This document shows, piece after piece, positions 1 through 7,808 of a stretch of 17,561 nucleotides of DNA. The DNA is from DASTQL01 sp035761805 (GTDB lineage Bacteria > Actinomycetota > Actinomycetes > Jiangellales > Jiangellaceae): assembly GCA_035761805.1 (NCBI GenBank), contig DASTQL010000110.1, positions 1-17,561 on the forward strand, in the 5' to 3' direction. Position 1 is the first letter of the stretch. Every line of letters begins with the position of its first letter. A program made the position numbers and the translations under genes. The notes beneath the pieces are model-generated. The model saw only the letters and a list, made by a program, of their open reading frames with translations, had not been told where the DNA came from and searched no databases.

Positions 1-29
1 CCGCGAGCCAGACCGACCCCGCCCCGCTG

Positions 30-1853
30 GTGCCGAGTCGCACCCCTCCGGAGTCGATCCGCAACTTCTGCATCATCGCCCATATCGACCATGGCAAGTC
101 GACGCTGGCCGACCGGATGCTCCAGCTCACCGGCGTCGTCGATGACCGGACGATGCGCGCGCAGTACCTCGACCGGATGGACATCGAGCGGGAGCGGGGT
201 ATCACGATCAAGAGCCAGGCCGTCCGGCTGCCCTGGACTGCCGGGGACGGCCGGACGTACGTGCTCAACCTCATCGACACGCCGGGTCACGTGGACTTCT
301 CGTACGAGGTGTCGCGCAGCCTCGCCGCCTGCGAGGGCGCCGTCCTGCTCGTCGACGCCGCGCAGGGGATCGAGGCGCAGACCCTGGCCAACCTCTACAT
401 GGCGCTCGAGAACGACCTGCACATCATCCCCGTCCTGAACAAGATCGACCTGCCCGCCGCGCAGCCGGACAAGTACGCGGCGGAGCTGGCCCACCTCATC
501 GGGTGCGACGCCGACGACGTGCTGCGGGTCTCGGGCAAGACCGGCGAGGGGGTCGAGGAGCTCCTGCAACGGGTCGTCGACGAGGTACCGGCACCGGTCG
601 GCGACGCGGCGGCGGCCGCCCGGGCATTGATCTTCGACAGCATCTACGACACCTACCGAGGCGTCGTGACCTACGTACGGGTGATCGACGGCCACCTCTC
701 GGCGCGCGAGCGCATCCTCATGGTGTCGACCCGGGCCAACCACGAGCTCCTGGAGATCGGGGTGATCTCCCCGGAGATGCGTCCGAGCCGCGGGCTCGGC
801 GTGGGCGAGGTGGGTTACCTCATGACGGGCGTCAAGGACGTCCGCCAGTCCAAGGTCGGCGACACCATCACCGACGCCGCCGTTCCGACCAAGCACCCCC
901 TGGAGGGCTACCGCGACCCGAAGCCCATGGTCTTCTCCGGGCTCTACCCGATCGACGGGTCCGACTACCCCGACCTCCGCGACGCCCTGGACAGGCTCAA
1001 GCTCAACGACGCGGCCCTGGTCTTCGAGCCGGAGACCTCGGCCGCGCTGGGCTTCGGCTTCCGGTGCGGCTTCCTGGGCCTGCTCCACCTGGAGATCGTC
1101 CGGGAGCGGCTCGAGCGTGAGTTCGGGCTAGAACTCATCTCGACGGCGCCCAACGTCGTCTACCGGGTCGCCATGGACGACGGGACCGAGGTCACTGTCA
1201 CCAACCCGAGCGAGTTCCCGACCGGCAAGGTCGCCACGGTGTTCGAGCCGGTGGTCCGGGCCACGCTGCTCGCCCCCAGCGAGTTCGTTGGCACGATCAT
1301 GGACCTCTGCCAGACCCGGCGGGGGTCGCTCCTGGGCATGGACTACCTGTCCGAGGACCGGGTCGAGCTGCGCTACACGCTGCCGCTTGCCGAGATCGTC
1401 TTCGACTTCTTCGACGCGCTCAAGTCCCGCACCCGCGGCTACGCCAGCCTCGACTACGAGCCCACCGGCGAGCAGGAGGCCGCGCTGGTCAAGGTCGACA
1501 TCCTGCTCCAGGGTGAGCCGGTGGACGCCTTCAGTGCCATCGTCCACCAGGACAAGGCCTACGCGTACGGCGTCGCGATGGCTGGCCGACTCCGCGAGCT
1601 GATCCCCCGGCAGCAGTTCGAGGTGCCGATCCAGGCGGCGATCGGCTCGCGGGTCATCGCCAGGGAGACCATCCGTGCCATCCGCAAGGACGTGCTCGCC
1701 AAGTGCTATGGCGGTGACATCACCCGCAAGCGGAAGCTGCTCGAGAAGCAGAAGGAGGGCAAGAAGCGGATGAAGATGGTGGGGCGCGTCGAGGTCCCCC
1801 AGGAGGCCTTCATCGCGGCGCTGTCCACCGGCGACGAGTCGGCCCGCCGGTGA
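30..1853 (+). CDS. lepA: Elongation factor 4 (LepA/EF4), translational GTPase
   Basis: A ribosome-binding GTPase of the EF-G-like family that acts on stalled or mis-translocated ribosomes and in 30S biogenesis (family knowledge). The 607 residues match the usual LepA length of about 600. Visible G motifs are AHIDHGKST (residues 17-25, P-loop), RGITI (56-60, switch I), DTPGH (83-87) and NKID (137-140). The LepA-specific C-terminal domain is present, ending in a basic stretch with RKRKLLEKQKEGKKR. The chosen start is GTG at 30. No clear Shine-Dalgarno is seen, and the frame stays open without a stop to the window's left edge, so the true start may lie upstream of the window. The stop overlaps the start of the MOSC gene (GTGA), indicating co-transcription. 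Confidence 0.97.
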   Translation: MPSRTPPESIRNFCIIAHIDHGKSTLADRMLQLTGVVDDRTMRAQYLDRMDIERERGITIKSQAVRLPWTAGDGRTYVLNLIDTPGHVDFSYEVSRSLAACEGAVLLVDAAQGIEAQTLANLYMALENDLHIIPVLNKIDLPAAQPDKYAAELAHLIGCDADDVLRVSGKTGEGVEELLQRVVDEVPAPVGDAAAAARALIFDSIYDTYRGVVTYVRVIDGHLSARERILMVSTRANHELLEIGVISPEMRPSRGLGVGEVGYLMTGVKDVRQSKVGDTITDAAVPTKHPLEGYRDPKPMVFSGLYPIDGSDYPDLRDALDRLKLNDAALVFEPETSAALGFGFRCGFLGLLHLEIVRERLEREFGLELISTAPNVVYRVAMDDGTEVTVTNPSEFPTGKVATVFEPVVRATLLAPSEFVGTIMDLCQTRRGSLLGMDYLSEDRVELRYTLPLAEIVFDFFDALKSRTRGYASLDYEPTGEQEAALVKVDILLQGEPVDAFSAIVHQDKAYAYGVAMAGRLRELIPRQQFEVPIQAAIGSRVIARETIRAIRKDVLAKCYGGDITRKRKLLEKQKEGKKRMKMVGRVEVPQEAFIAALSTGDESARR

Positions 1854-2473
1854 GCGAGCCACGGCTGCACTCGGTCAACGCCGGGCGGGCCAGGCCGGTC
1901 CCCTGGGGCAGCGTCGGCCGGTCCGCCATCGACAAGCGGCGCGTCGAGGGCCCCGTCCACGTCCACCGGCTCGGCGTCGACGGCGACGAGCAGGCGGACC
2001 GGCGCCACCACGGCGGCACCGAGCAGGCGGTCTACGCCTACGCCCGCGAGGACCTCGACCTCTGGGCGGCGGAGCTCCTGCGCGACCTGCACGACGGGGT
2101 CTTCGGCGAGAACCTCACGACCGAGCGGCTGGACCTGTCCACAGCCCGGGTGGGGGAGCGCTGGCGCATCGGCTCCGTGCTCCTCGAGGTCACCACACCC
2201 CGGATCCCGTGCCGCGTCTTCCAGGGCTGGCTGGACGAGCCGCAGTGGGTCAAGCGGTTCACCGCGTACGGGCGCCCCGGGACCTACCTCCGGGTCGTCG
2301 AGGAGGGCGTCCTGCAGGCCGGCGACCCGATCGAGGTGGTGCACCGCCCCGACCACCACGTGTCCGTCGGGCACGCCTTCCGGGCGCTGACCACCGAGCG
2401 CCACCTGCTCCCTGCCGTCGCCGCGGTCCCCGGGATGCACCCCCACCTCGTGGCGGCGGCCAAGGGGCGCTGA
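1850..2473 (+). CDS. MOSC domain-containing protein (YiiM-like)
   Basis: MOSC domains occur in molybdenum cofactor sulfurases and in YiiM/mARC-type proteins that use a conserved Cys to handle sulfur or Mo-cofactor ligands (family knowledge). The 207-residue protein shows the single-domain YiiM-type layout: a HHGG-TEQAVYAYA block (residues 53-65), GVFGENLTT (83-91) and PRIPCRVFQ with the conserved Cys121. No membrane segment or signal peptide is seen. The GTG start overlaps the lepA stop by 4 bases, so translation is probably coupled to lepA, although no functional link between the two is known to me. The substrate cannot be told from sequence. The MOSC assignment is firm and the physiological role is open. 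Confidence 0.9.
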   Translation: MSEPRLHSVNAGRARPVPWGSVGRSAIDKRRVEGPVHVHRLGVDGDEQADRRHHGGTEQAVYAYAREDLDLWAAELLRDLHDGVFGENLTTERLDLSTARVGERWRIGSVLLEVTTPRIPCRVFQGWLDEPQWVKRFTAYGRPGTYLRVVEEGVLQAGDPIEVVHRPDHHVSVGHAFRALTTERHLLPAVAAVPGMHPHLVAAAKGR

Positions 2474-2518
2474 AGGGCGTGCCCCGGGGCGAGTGCGGCC
2501 GACGAGCCGCGCCGTTGG

Positions 2519-2532
2519 TTACCGGCCGGTAA
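2519..2532. promoter_or_regulatory. Perfect 14-bp palindrome, candidate TetR-type operator upstream of the acyl-CoA synthetase
   Basis: TTACCGGCCGGTAA is a perfect palindrome 137 bp upstream of the acyl-CoA synthetase start, followed at once by an A-rich tract (2531-2540) that stands out in this GC-rich window. TetR-family fatty-acid regulators commonly bind short palindromes of the TACCG-CGGTA kind. That it is an operator, and for which regulator, is inference. It lacks a following T-run, so it is unlikely to be a plus-strand intrinsic terminator for the MOSC gene. Confidence 0.4.
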
Positions 2533-2562
2533 GAAAAAAACAGTCACAAAGCGGGCAGAACC

Positions 2563-2576
2563 GTGACGCGAGTCAC
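2563..2576. promoter_or_regulatory. Candidate CRP/FNR-family (GlxR-like) binding site
   Basis: GTGAC-gcga-GTCAC is a perfect inverted repeat that contains the CRP-family core GTGA-N6-TCAC. It lies 93 bp upstream of the acyl-CoA synthetase ATG and 30 bp downstream of the 14-bp palindrome. A possible -10 element TAGCGT is at 2608-2613, without a convincing -35. Assignment to a cAMP-responsive regulator is inference from the half-site pattern only. Confidence 0.4.
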
Positions 2577-2668
2577 CCCGTCGCTGGTCCGGTCGACCGC
2601 GACCGATTAGCGTTCGCGGCACAAGCCCGTGCTCGTGACACCCGAGGACCTTGCAGGAGGCCTGGCTC

Positions 2669-4498
2669 ATGACCGATGCCATCACCGATACCGGGACGAT
2701 CGTGGCGCAGCGGCCGCCCTCGGTCGGTCGCATGTTCGCCGACCGGGCGGCGGCGACGCCCACCCGAGAGGCGTTCCGCTACCCACAGGGCAGCGGGTGG
2801 GCGGCGATCACGTGGCAGGAGACCAAGGACCGGGCCGACGCCATCGCGGCCGGGCTCATCGCGCTGGGCATCGAGCCGGAGCAACGGGTCGCGATCGCGT
2901 CCGCCACCCGGATCGAGTGGGTCCTCGCCGACCTCGCGATCATGTGTGCCGGCGCAGCGACGACCACCATCTACCCGTCCACGCTCGAGGACGACGTCCA
3001 CTTCATCCTCTCCGACTCCGAGTCCCGGGTCGTCTTCGCGGAGAACGAGGCGCAGCTGGCAAAGATCGCCGCGACCCGTAGCACGCTGCCGGACGTCCAG
3101 AAGGTCGTGCTCCTCGACGGTGAGGGCGACGGCGACTGGGTCATCTCCCTGGCCGACCTCGAGCGGCTCGGCGCCGAGCACCTCGAGCGCAACCCCGACG
3201 CCATCTCCCAGGTCATCGACAAGGTGAGCCACGACCACCTGGCGACGCTGATGTACACCTCGGGCACCACCGGGCGCCCCAAGGGTGTGCGGTTGACGCA
3301 CGGCAACTGGACGTACGAGGCCGTCGCGATCGACCACCTGCAGATCCTCAACGAGGACGACGTGCAGTACCTCTGGCTGCCGCTGTCCCACTCGCTGGGC
3401 AAGGTGCTGCAGGTGATGCAGCTGCAGATCGGCTTCATCTCGGCGGTCGACGGGCGGGTCGACAAGATCGTCGACAACCTGGCCGTGATCAGGCCGACCT
3501 TCATGGGCGCCCCGCCGCGCATCTACGAGAAGGTCATGAGCAAGGTCGTCTCCACCACCGAGCAGGAGGGTGGGGTCAAGGTCAAGATCTTCCACTGGGC
3601 CCTCGGGGTCGGACGGAAGGTTTCCGAGCAGCGGCGCGGGGGCAGGGAGCCCGGCTTCCCGACCAACGTCGAGTACGCGGTCGCCGACAGGCTCGTCTTC
3701 AGCAAGCTCAAGGCCCGGATGGGCGGCAACATCCGATACTTCATCTCCGGCGGTGCGGCCCTCTCCCGCGACATCGCGGTCTTCTTCCACGGCGCCGGCC
3801 TGCTCATCCTGGAGGGCTACGGCCTCACCGAGACCAGCGCGTTCAGCTTCGTCAACCGGCCGGACAACTACGAGTTCGGGACCGTTGGCCTGCCCGCACC
3901 CGGCACGGAGGTTCGCATCGCCGAGGACGGCGAGATCCTGATCAAGGGCCCGGGCGTGATGACGGGCTACCACAACATGCCCCAGCAGACGGCCGAGGTG
4001 CTCGACGCCGACGGCTGGTTCCACACCGGCGACATCGGCGAGCTCACCCCCAAGGGCAACCTCAAGATCACCGACCGCAAGAAGGACCTCATCAAGACCT
4101 CGGGAGGCAAGTACGTCGCCCCACAGGCGATCGAGGTGCTCTTCAAGGCCGTGTGCCCGTACGCGAGCCAGATGGTGGTGCACGGCGAGCATCGCAAGTA
4201 CGTCACCGCCCTGATCACCCTCGACCCGGACGCCATCGCCTCCTGGGCCGAGCACAACGACCTGGTCGGGATGCCGTACGCCGACCTGGTCAGCACGCCC
4301 CAGGTCCGGGGCCTGATGCAGGGCTACGTCGACGAGCTGAACTCCCGCCTGGCCCGGCACGAGCAGATCAAGAAGTTCGAGATCCTGCGGCACGACCTGA
4401 CCATCGAGGACGGGCACCTCACCCCGAGCCTCAAGGTCAAGCGCAAGCACGTCGAGAAGCAGTACATGGAGACCTTCGACAAGATGTACGTCGAGTAG
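2669..4498 (+). CDS. Long-chain acyl-CoA synthetase, AMP-forming (FadD15 type)
   Basis: Activates fatty acids to acyl-CoA through an acyl-adenylate (ANL superfamily). The start is ATG 2669 because AGGAGG lies at 2655-2660, 8 bases upstream; an in-frame TTG at 2651 would place this Shine-Dalgarno inside the gene. The product is 609 residues, close to the usual 600. Visible motifs: P-loop YTSGTTGRPKG (196-206), the A5 motif EGYGLTET (about 382-389), GWFHTGDIG (about 449) and the ITDRKKDLIKTSGGK linker/A8 region (about 467) that allows domain alternation. The C-terminal catalytic Lys region with PSLKVKRK is present. The order and the TDRKKDLIKTSGGKYVAPQ pattern fit the FadD15/FAA1-like long-chain group. 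The gene stands alone, with two candidate operators upstream and a terminator hairpin downstream. Confidence 0.95.
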   Translation: MTDAITDTGTIVAQRPPSVGRMFADRAAATPTREAFRYPQGSGWAAITWQETKDRADAIAAGLIALGIEPEQRVAIASATRIEWVLADLAIMCAGAATTTIYPSTLEDDVHFILSDSESRVVFAENEAQLAKIAATRSTLPDVQKVVLLDGEGDGDWVISLADLERLGAEHLERNPDAISQVIDKVSHDHLATLMYTSGTTGRPKGVRLTHGNWTYEAVAIDHLQILNEDDVQYLWLPLSHSLGKVLQVMQLQIGFISAVDGRVDKIVDNLAVIRPTFMGAPPRIYEKVMSKVVSTTEQEGGVKVKIFHWALGVGRKVSEQRRGGREPGFPTNVEYAVADRLVFSKLKARMGGNIRYFISGGAALSRDIAVFFHGAGLLILEGYGLTETSAFSFVNRPDNYEFGTVGLPAPGTEVRIAEDGEILIKGPGVMTGYHNMPQQTAEVLDADGWFHTGDIGELTPKGNLKITDRKKDLIKTSGGKYVAPQAIEVLFKAVCPYASQMVVHGEHRKYVTALITLDPDAIASWAEHNDLVGMPYADLVSTPQVRGLMQGYVDELNSRLARHEQIKKFEILRHDLTIEDGHLTPSLKVKRKHVEKQYMETFDKMYVE

Positions 4499-4513
4499 CC
4501 CGCACGACGCTCT

Positions 4514-4547
4514 CGCCGCCCCCGCGACCTCCGGTGCGGGGGCGGCG
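4514..4547 (+). terminator. GC-rich hairpin terminator after the acyl-CoA synthetase gene
   Basis: CGCCGCCCCCGC (4514-4525) and GCGGGGGCGGCG (4536-4547) are perfect 12-bp complementary arms around a 10-base loop. The hairpin lies 15 bases after the acyl-CoA synthetase stop and just before hemW. There is no T-run, which is common for actinobacterial terminators. Confidence 0.7.
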
Positions 4548-4585
4548 TCGCGTCCATGCCCGGCACCATGGGGGACGATGGGCGC

Positions 4586-5812
4586 GTGCCCGCGACGCTG
4601 CCGGACGGTGAGCCCGTCCCTGCCGACGGCATGCTCCCCGCGAGCGCCCTGGCGGGGTTGGGGGAGCGGCCGTTCGGTGTCTACGTGCACGTGCCCTTCT
4701 GCGCCACGCGGTGCGGCTACTGCGATTTCAACACCTACACCGCCGAGGAGCTGGGGACCGCCCCCGGGGCCAGCCGGGCCTCGTGGGTCGAGGGCGCTCT
4801 GGCCGAGATCCGGCTGGCCCGGCGGGCGCTGGGGGACCCCGACCTGCCGGTGACGACCGTCTTCGTCGGCGGTGGGACGCCGACCCTGTTGCCCGCCGAC
4901 GACCTGGTCCGGGTCGTGGACGCGCTGAGGGCGCACTTCGGGTTCGTCCCGGACCCCGAGGTGACCACCGAGGCCAACCCGGAGTCCATCGGTCCGGAGG
5001 GCCTGGCCAGGCTCCGGGCGGGCGGCTTCACCCGGGTGTCCTTCGGGATGCAGAGCTCGCGCCCGCACGTGCTCGACGTGCTCGACCGGGCCCACACCCC
5101 CGGACGTCCGGCGATCGCGGTGGCCGAGGCTCGCGCCGCCGGTTTCGACCACGTCAACCTCGACCTCATCTACGGCACGCCGGGCGAGAGCCTCGACGAC
5201 TGGCGCGACTCCGTGGACTGCGCACTCGACGCGGGTCCGGACCACGTGTCGGCGTACGCGCTCGTCGTCGAGCCGGGCACCCGGCTGGCTGCCCGGGTCC
5301 GGCGTGGGGAGCTCCCGGCCCCCGACGACGACGACCTCGCCGACAAGTACCTGCTGGCGGACGAGCTGCTCACTGCCGCGGGGCTGCGGTGGTACGAGGT
5401 CTCCAACTGGGCCGCCGACTCCGGGGCCCGCTGCCGGCACAACTTCCTCTACTGGACCGGGGGCGACTGGTGGGGTGTCGGGCCGGGGGCCCACAGCCAC
5501 GTCGGGGGGACCCGCTGGTGGAACGTCAGGCACCCTGCAGCCTGGGCCTCCCGCCTGGCGGCGGGGCGTAGCCCGGCCCACGCCCGCGAGGTGCTCGACG
5601 ACGACACCCGCCGGGTAGAGAGGGTGCTGCTCGAGCTGCGACTGGACGGAGGCTTGGACTTGGGCGTGCTCGACCCGGCCGGACGTGCGGCGGCCTCCGG
5701 CGCGGCGGCCGGCGGGCTGCTCGATGCCGTCGCCCTGGCAGCCGGCCGGGCCGTGCTCACCCGCCGGGGCCGGCTGCTCGCGGACGCCGTCGTGCGCGAC
5801 CTGCTCGGGTGA
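4586..5812 (+). CDS. hemW: Heme chaperone HemW (radical SAM, coproporphyrinogen III oxidase-like)
   Basis: HemW binds heme and a 4Fe-4S cluster and is thought to insert heme into respiratory enzymes; such genes are often mislabelled hemN. The product is 408 residues from GTG 4586. An in-frame ATG at 4556 would add ten residues, but GGGGA at about 4569-4574 fits the GTG better. The radical SAM cluster motif is C39-x3-C43-x2-C46, followed by DF with no fourth Cys, which is the HemW rather than the HemN pattern. Other blocks: VFVGGGTPTLLP, VSFGMQSSRPHVLDVLDRAH, NLDLIYGTPGES and the HemW C-terminal region with HNFLYWTGGDWWGVGPGAHS. A terminator precedes it. It converges on the DUF4870 gene with only 6 bases between the two stops. 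Confidence 0.95.
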   Translation: MPATLPDGEPVPADGMLPASALAGLGERPFGVYVHVPFCATRCGYCDFNTYTAEELGTAPGASRASWVEGALAEIRLARRALGDPDLPVTTVFVGGGTPTLLPADDLVRVVDALRAHFGFVPDPEVTTEANPESIGPEGLARLRAGGFTRVSFGMQSSRPHVLDVLDRAHTPGRPAIAVAEARAAGFDHVNLDLIYGTPGESLDDWRDSVDCALDAGPDHVSAYALVVEPGTRLAARVRRGELPAPDDDDLADKYLLADELLTAAGLRWYEVSNWAADSGARCRHNFLYWTGGDWWGVGPGAHSHVGGTRWWNVRHPAAWASRLAAGRSPAHAREVLDDDTRRVERVLLELRLDGGLDLGVLDPAGRAAASGAAAGGLLDAVALAAGRAVLTRRGRLLADAVVRDLLG

Positions 5813-5818
5813 CGGCGG

Positions 5819-6349
5819 CTACCGGACCATCCGGATCGTGAGCGGGTAGCGGTAGTCCTCGCCCTGGTTGGCCTTCACCCCCGCCACGATCACCAGCACC
5901 ACCCAGGCGACCACCAGCAGCGGCAGGAGGACGAAGCCGATCAGGACGAACACCAGCAGGAAGCTCACGAGCCCGTAGATCAGGAAGCTGATGTTGAAGT
6001 TCAGCGCCTCGACCGCATGCCGCCGGACGAAGGCCGACCGCTCGCCCATCGTCAGCATGACGACCAGCGGCCCCAGAGGCGTGAGACCTCCGACGAGGGA
6101 GCCCGCGAAGGCCGACAGGTGAGCCAGCAGGCCCCACGTGCGCTCCTGGTCCGGTGCGAGCGGGACGACACCCGGTCGGGGTGCACCGCCGTACGGGGCC
6201 TGGCCCGGTGGGGGGTACTGGGGCTGCCCGCCGTACGAGGGTGGTCCTACTTGAGGCGGCTGATCGCCGTACGGGGGCGGACCGGCCGGGGGCTGACCAC
6301 CGCCGGCCGGGTCGTCGCGCGGCGGTTCGTCCGGAGGGGCATTGCTCAT
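5819..6349 (-). CDS. DUF4870 domain-containing membrane protein
   Basis: A 176-residue protein of unknown function. The first 65 residues or so are a Pro/Gly/Tyr/Gln-rich tail without defined fold. The DUF4870 core follows: ERTWGLLAHLSAFAG with one membrane segment, a MGERSAFVRRHAVEALNFN loop typical of the family, then two hydrophobic stretches (SFLIYGLVSFLLVFVLIGFV and LLPLLVVAWVVLVIVAGVKA) and a short end with YRYPLTIRMVR. GGAG lies about 7 bases upstream of the ATG. The start is 13 bases after the RDD gene stop, so the two form a small minus-strand operon of membrane proteins with similar low-complexity N-termini. No catalytic residues are recognisable. Confidence 0.9.
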   Translation of the reverse strand: MSNAPPDEPPRDDPAGGGQPPAGPPPYGDQPPQVGPPSYGGQPQYPPPGQAPYGGAPRPGVVPLAPDQERTWGLLAHLSAFAGSLVGGLTPLGPLVVMLTMGERSAFVRRHAVEALNFNISFLIYGLVSFLLVFVLIGFVLLPLLVVAWVVLVIVAGVKANQGEDYRYPLTIRMVR

Positions 6350-6362
6350 GGCTCGACTCCGT

Positions 6363-7139
6363 TCACTTGGTCCGGATCACCAGGTCGCGCGCCGCTTTGT
6401 CGTGCCAGCCCTGGAGCCGGCCGGTGCCGTCGAAGAACGGCGAGATGTAGACGACCAGCTGCCCGATGCCACAGATGATGCCTCCGACGAAGGGGATGAG
6501 CCACCGCACGAATGCGCGGCCCCACCCGATCAGCCCTCCGCCGGCCTCGTCGACGACCTTGATCCCGAGCACGCTCTTGCCCGGCGTCGCCCCGCGGGCT
6601 CCGATGAAGCCCACCTCGTAGAGCACGGCGAGCAGTGAGTAGAGCCCGGCGAAGACGACGATCGCCGCGAGCTGCCCCGCGACGTCCTCGGGGTTGAGCA
6701 GCTCGCCGGTCACCGGGTCGACGTCGGCCTGGCCGGCGAGACTGCCGCCGATGAGCGTGAACACGATGAACGCCGGGATCGACAGGATGATCACGTCGAT
6801 GATGCGCGCGCCCAGCCGACTCGCCATGCTCGCCGGAATGCCCACACCCTCTGCCGGCTGCCCAGAGCCCTGGTCACGGTACGCGGGCTGGCCCCAGCCG
6901 GGTGCCTGCCCCTCGTACGCGGGAGGCTGTTGCCCGGACGGCTGCCCTCCGTACGGGGGCGGCTGCTGCCCGTACGGCGGCGGCTGTTGTCCGTACGGGG
7001 GCGGCTGCTGCCCGTACGGGGGCTGGCCGTAGGCGGGCGGCTGGTCGCTCGCGGGCGGCTGCTCACCGCCAGGGCTGGCATAGGGGTCGGGCTGTTCCGG
7101 CTGCTCGGGCTGGTCATCGGGGCGGGTGGGATCGGTCAT
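6363..7139 (-). CDS. RDD family membrane protein with Pro/Gln/Tyr-rich N-terminal tail
   Basis: A 258-residue protein. Residues 1-100 are low-complexity, built of QQPPPYG-like repeats. The RDD domain follows: ASRLGARIIDVIIL (with the Arg and Asp that name the family), hydrophobic segments at IILSIPAFIVFTLIGGSLAG and AAIVVFAGLYSLLAVLYEVGF, the conserved GATPGKSVLGIKVVD motif, and an end with LQGWHDKAARDLVI. RDD proteins are poorly understood; some bacterial members are linked to ion or Na+/H+ transport, but nothing here identifies a substrate. The Shine-Dalgarno GAGGGGAAG is on the minus strand near 7146-7154, 7 bases before the ATG. It is first in a pair with the DUF4870 gene. The cytoplasmic tail may mediate protein contacts (inference). 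Confidence 0.93.
   Translation of the reverse strand: MTDPTRPDDQPEQPEQPDPYASPGGEQPPASDQPPAYGQPPYGQQPPPYGQQPPPYGQQPPPYGGQPSGQQPPAYEGQAPGWGQPAYRDQGSGQPAEGVGIPASMASRLGARIIDVIILSIPAFIVFTLIGGSLAGQADVDPVTGELLNPEDVAGQLAAIVVFAGLYSLLAVLYEVGFIGARGATPGKSVLGIKVVDEAGGGLIGWGRAFVRWLIPFVGGIICGIGQLVVYISPFFDGTGRLQGWHDKAARDLVIRTK
6949..7023. repeat. 21-bp tandem repeat (about 3.6 copies) inside the RDD gene
   Basis: Units begin at 6949, 6970 and 6991, with a partial fourth at 7012. Each starts CCGTACGG and has the form CCGTACGGGGG-CGGCTGCTGC, with a few third-position differences in copy two. On the minus strand the unit encodes the heptapeptide QQPPPYG. The copy number may vary between strains because the DNA repeats are nearly identical. 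Confidence 0.85.
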
Positions 7140-7215
7140 GGCGGGCTTCCCCTCGAGCGGTCGCCCCGGCGCGATGCACGAGGCTCGGCCGGAGACTAGC
7201 GATCCGGACCGACGA

Positions 7216-7772
7216 TCAGGGCGTGGACGACGCCGTCGTCACGAAATCGATGAGTTCCTCGACCCGGCCGAGCAGCGCGGGCTCGAGGTCGGCGTAGCTG
7301 TGGACACTGCCCAGGATGCGCGGCCAGGCCGCGCCAGGCTCCGGGCTCCAGCCCAGGGCCTCGAGGACGCCGTCCTTCCAGGGTCGCCCAGCCGGCGGCC
7401 GGGCCCCGGGCGGAAGGCGGCGACCCGCGCCGGAAGGTCGTCGATGCCGCCCAGCACCTCCACCACGACCCCCTCGACCCGGATGTCGTCGCCCCAGACC
7501 TTCTCGACCAGCTCGGCGTCGTGCCGGCCCTCGACGTAGATCCGGCTCGCCCGGGCGACCCGGGCCCGCCGCCCGCTCACCGCGACCGAGCCGGAGGCGG
7601 TCCGGTCCGGGGTCGGGGGGGGGGCGTAGGCGACGACGGCGCCGCAGAAGCCGCTCTACACGTCCTCCACCACGAGGTCCGGCGCGGCGGCCACCTCGAC
7701 GCTGCGACCTCCCGGCGGCCGTTGCCGGTCGGTGGACAGGACGTCCGAGCCGTAGCGGTCACGGGAGGTCAC
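7216..7772 (-). pseudogene. Degraded DUF3097 gene (internal stop, two deletions, frame loss)
   Basis: On the minus strand, GTG at 7772 opens a frame beginning with DRYGSDVLS, the start typical of DUF3097 proteins. LVVEDV and SGFCGAVV follow, but a TAG at 7658-7656 (codon 39) splits them. After GAVVAY about 20-30 family residues are missing around a run of ten C (minus strand; G on plus at 7615-7624). The frame resumes with RTASGSVAV and the core ASRIYVEGRHDAELVEKVWG, VDDLP-like GIDDLP and FRPGPGRRLG. At about 7380-7388 roughly 65-70 family residues are lost and the frame shifts. The C-terminus PWKDGVLEALGW, then ILGSVHSYADLEPALLGRV and EELIDFVT, continues in another frame to TGA at 7218-7216. 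An intact protein is about 270-280 residues, so this locus cannot make one. Deletion sizes rest on remembered homologues. The position next to hemW and hrcA is, as I recall, usual for the intact gene. Confidence 0.88.
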
Positions 7773-7808
7773 CGGCTGGACGCTACCGACCGGGACGTCC
7801 CCTCAGCA

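Noticed and set aside
2519..2540. Intrinsic terminator for the lepA-MOSC operon at the palindrome plus A-run
   Set aside because: On the plus strand the palindrome is followed by A, not T, and its two halves leave no loop. An operator is the better reading.
2573..5581. 1002-codon open frame on the minus strand antisense to the acyl-CoA synthetase and hemW
   Set aside because: It is a high-GC shadow: both opposite-strand genes are clear family members with catalytic motifs, and the antisense product is Gly/Arg/Asp/Val-rich without any domain pattern.
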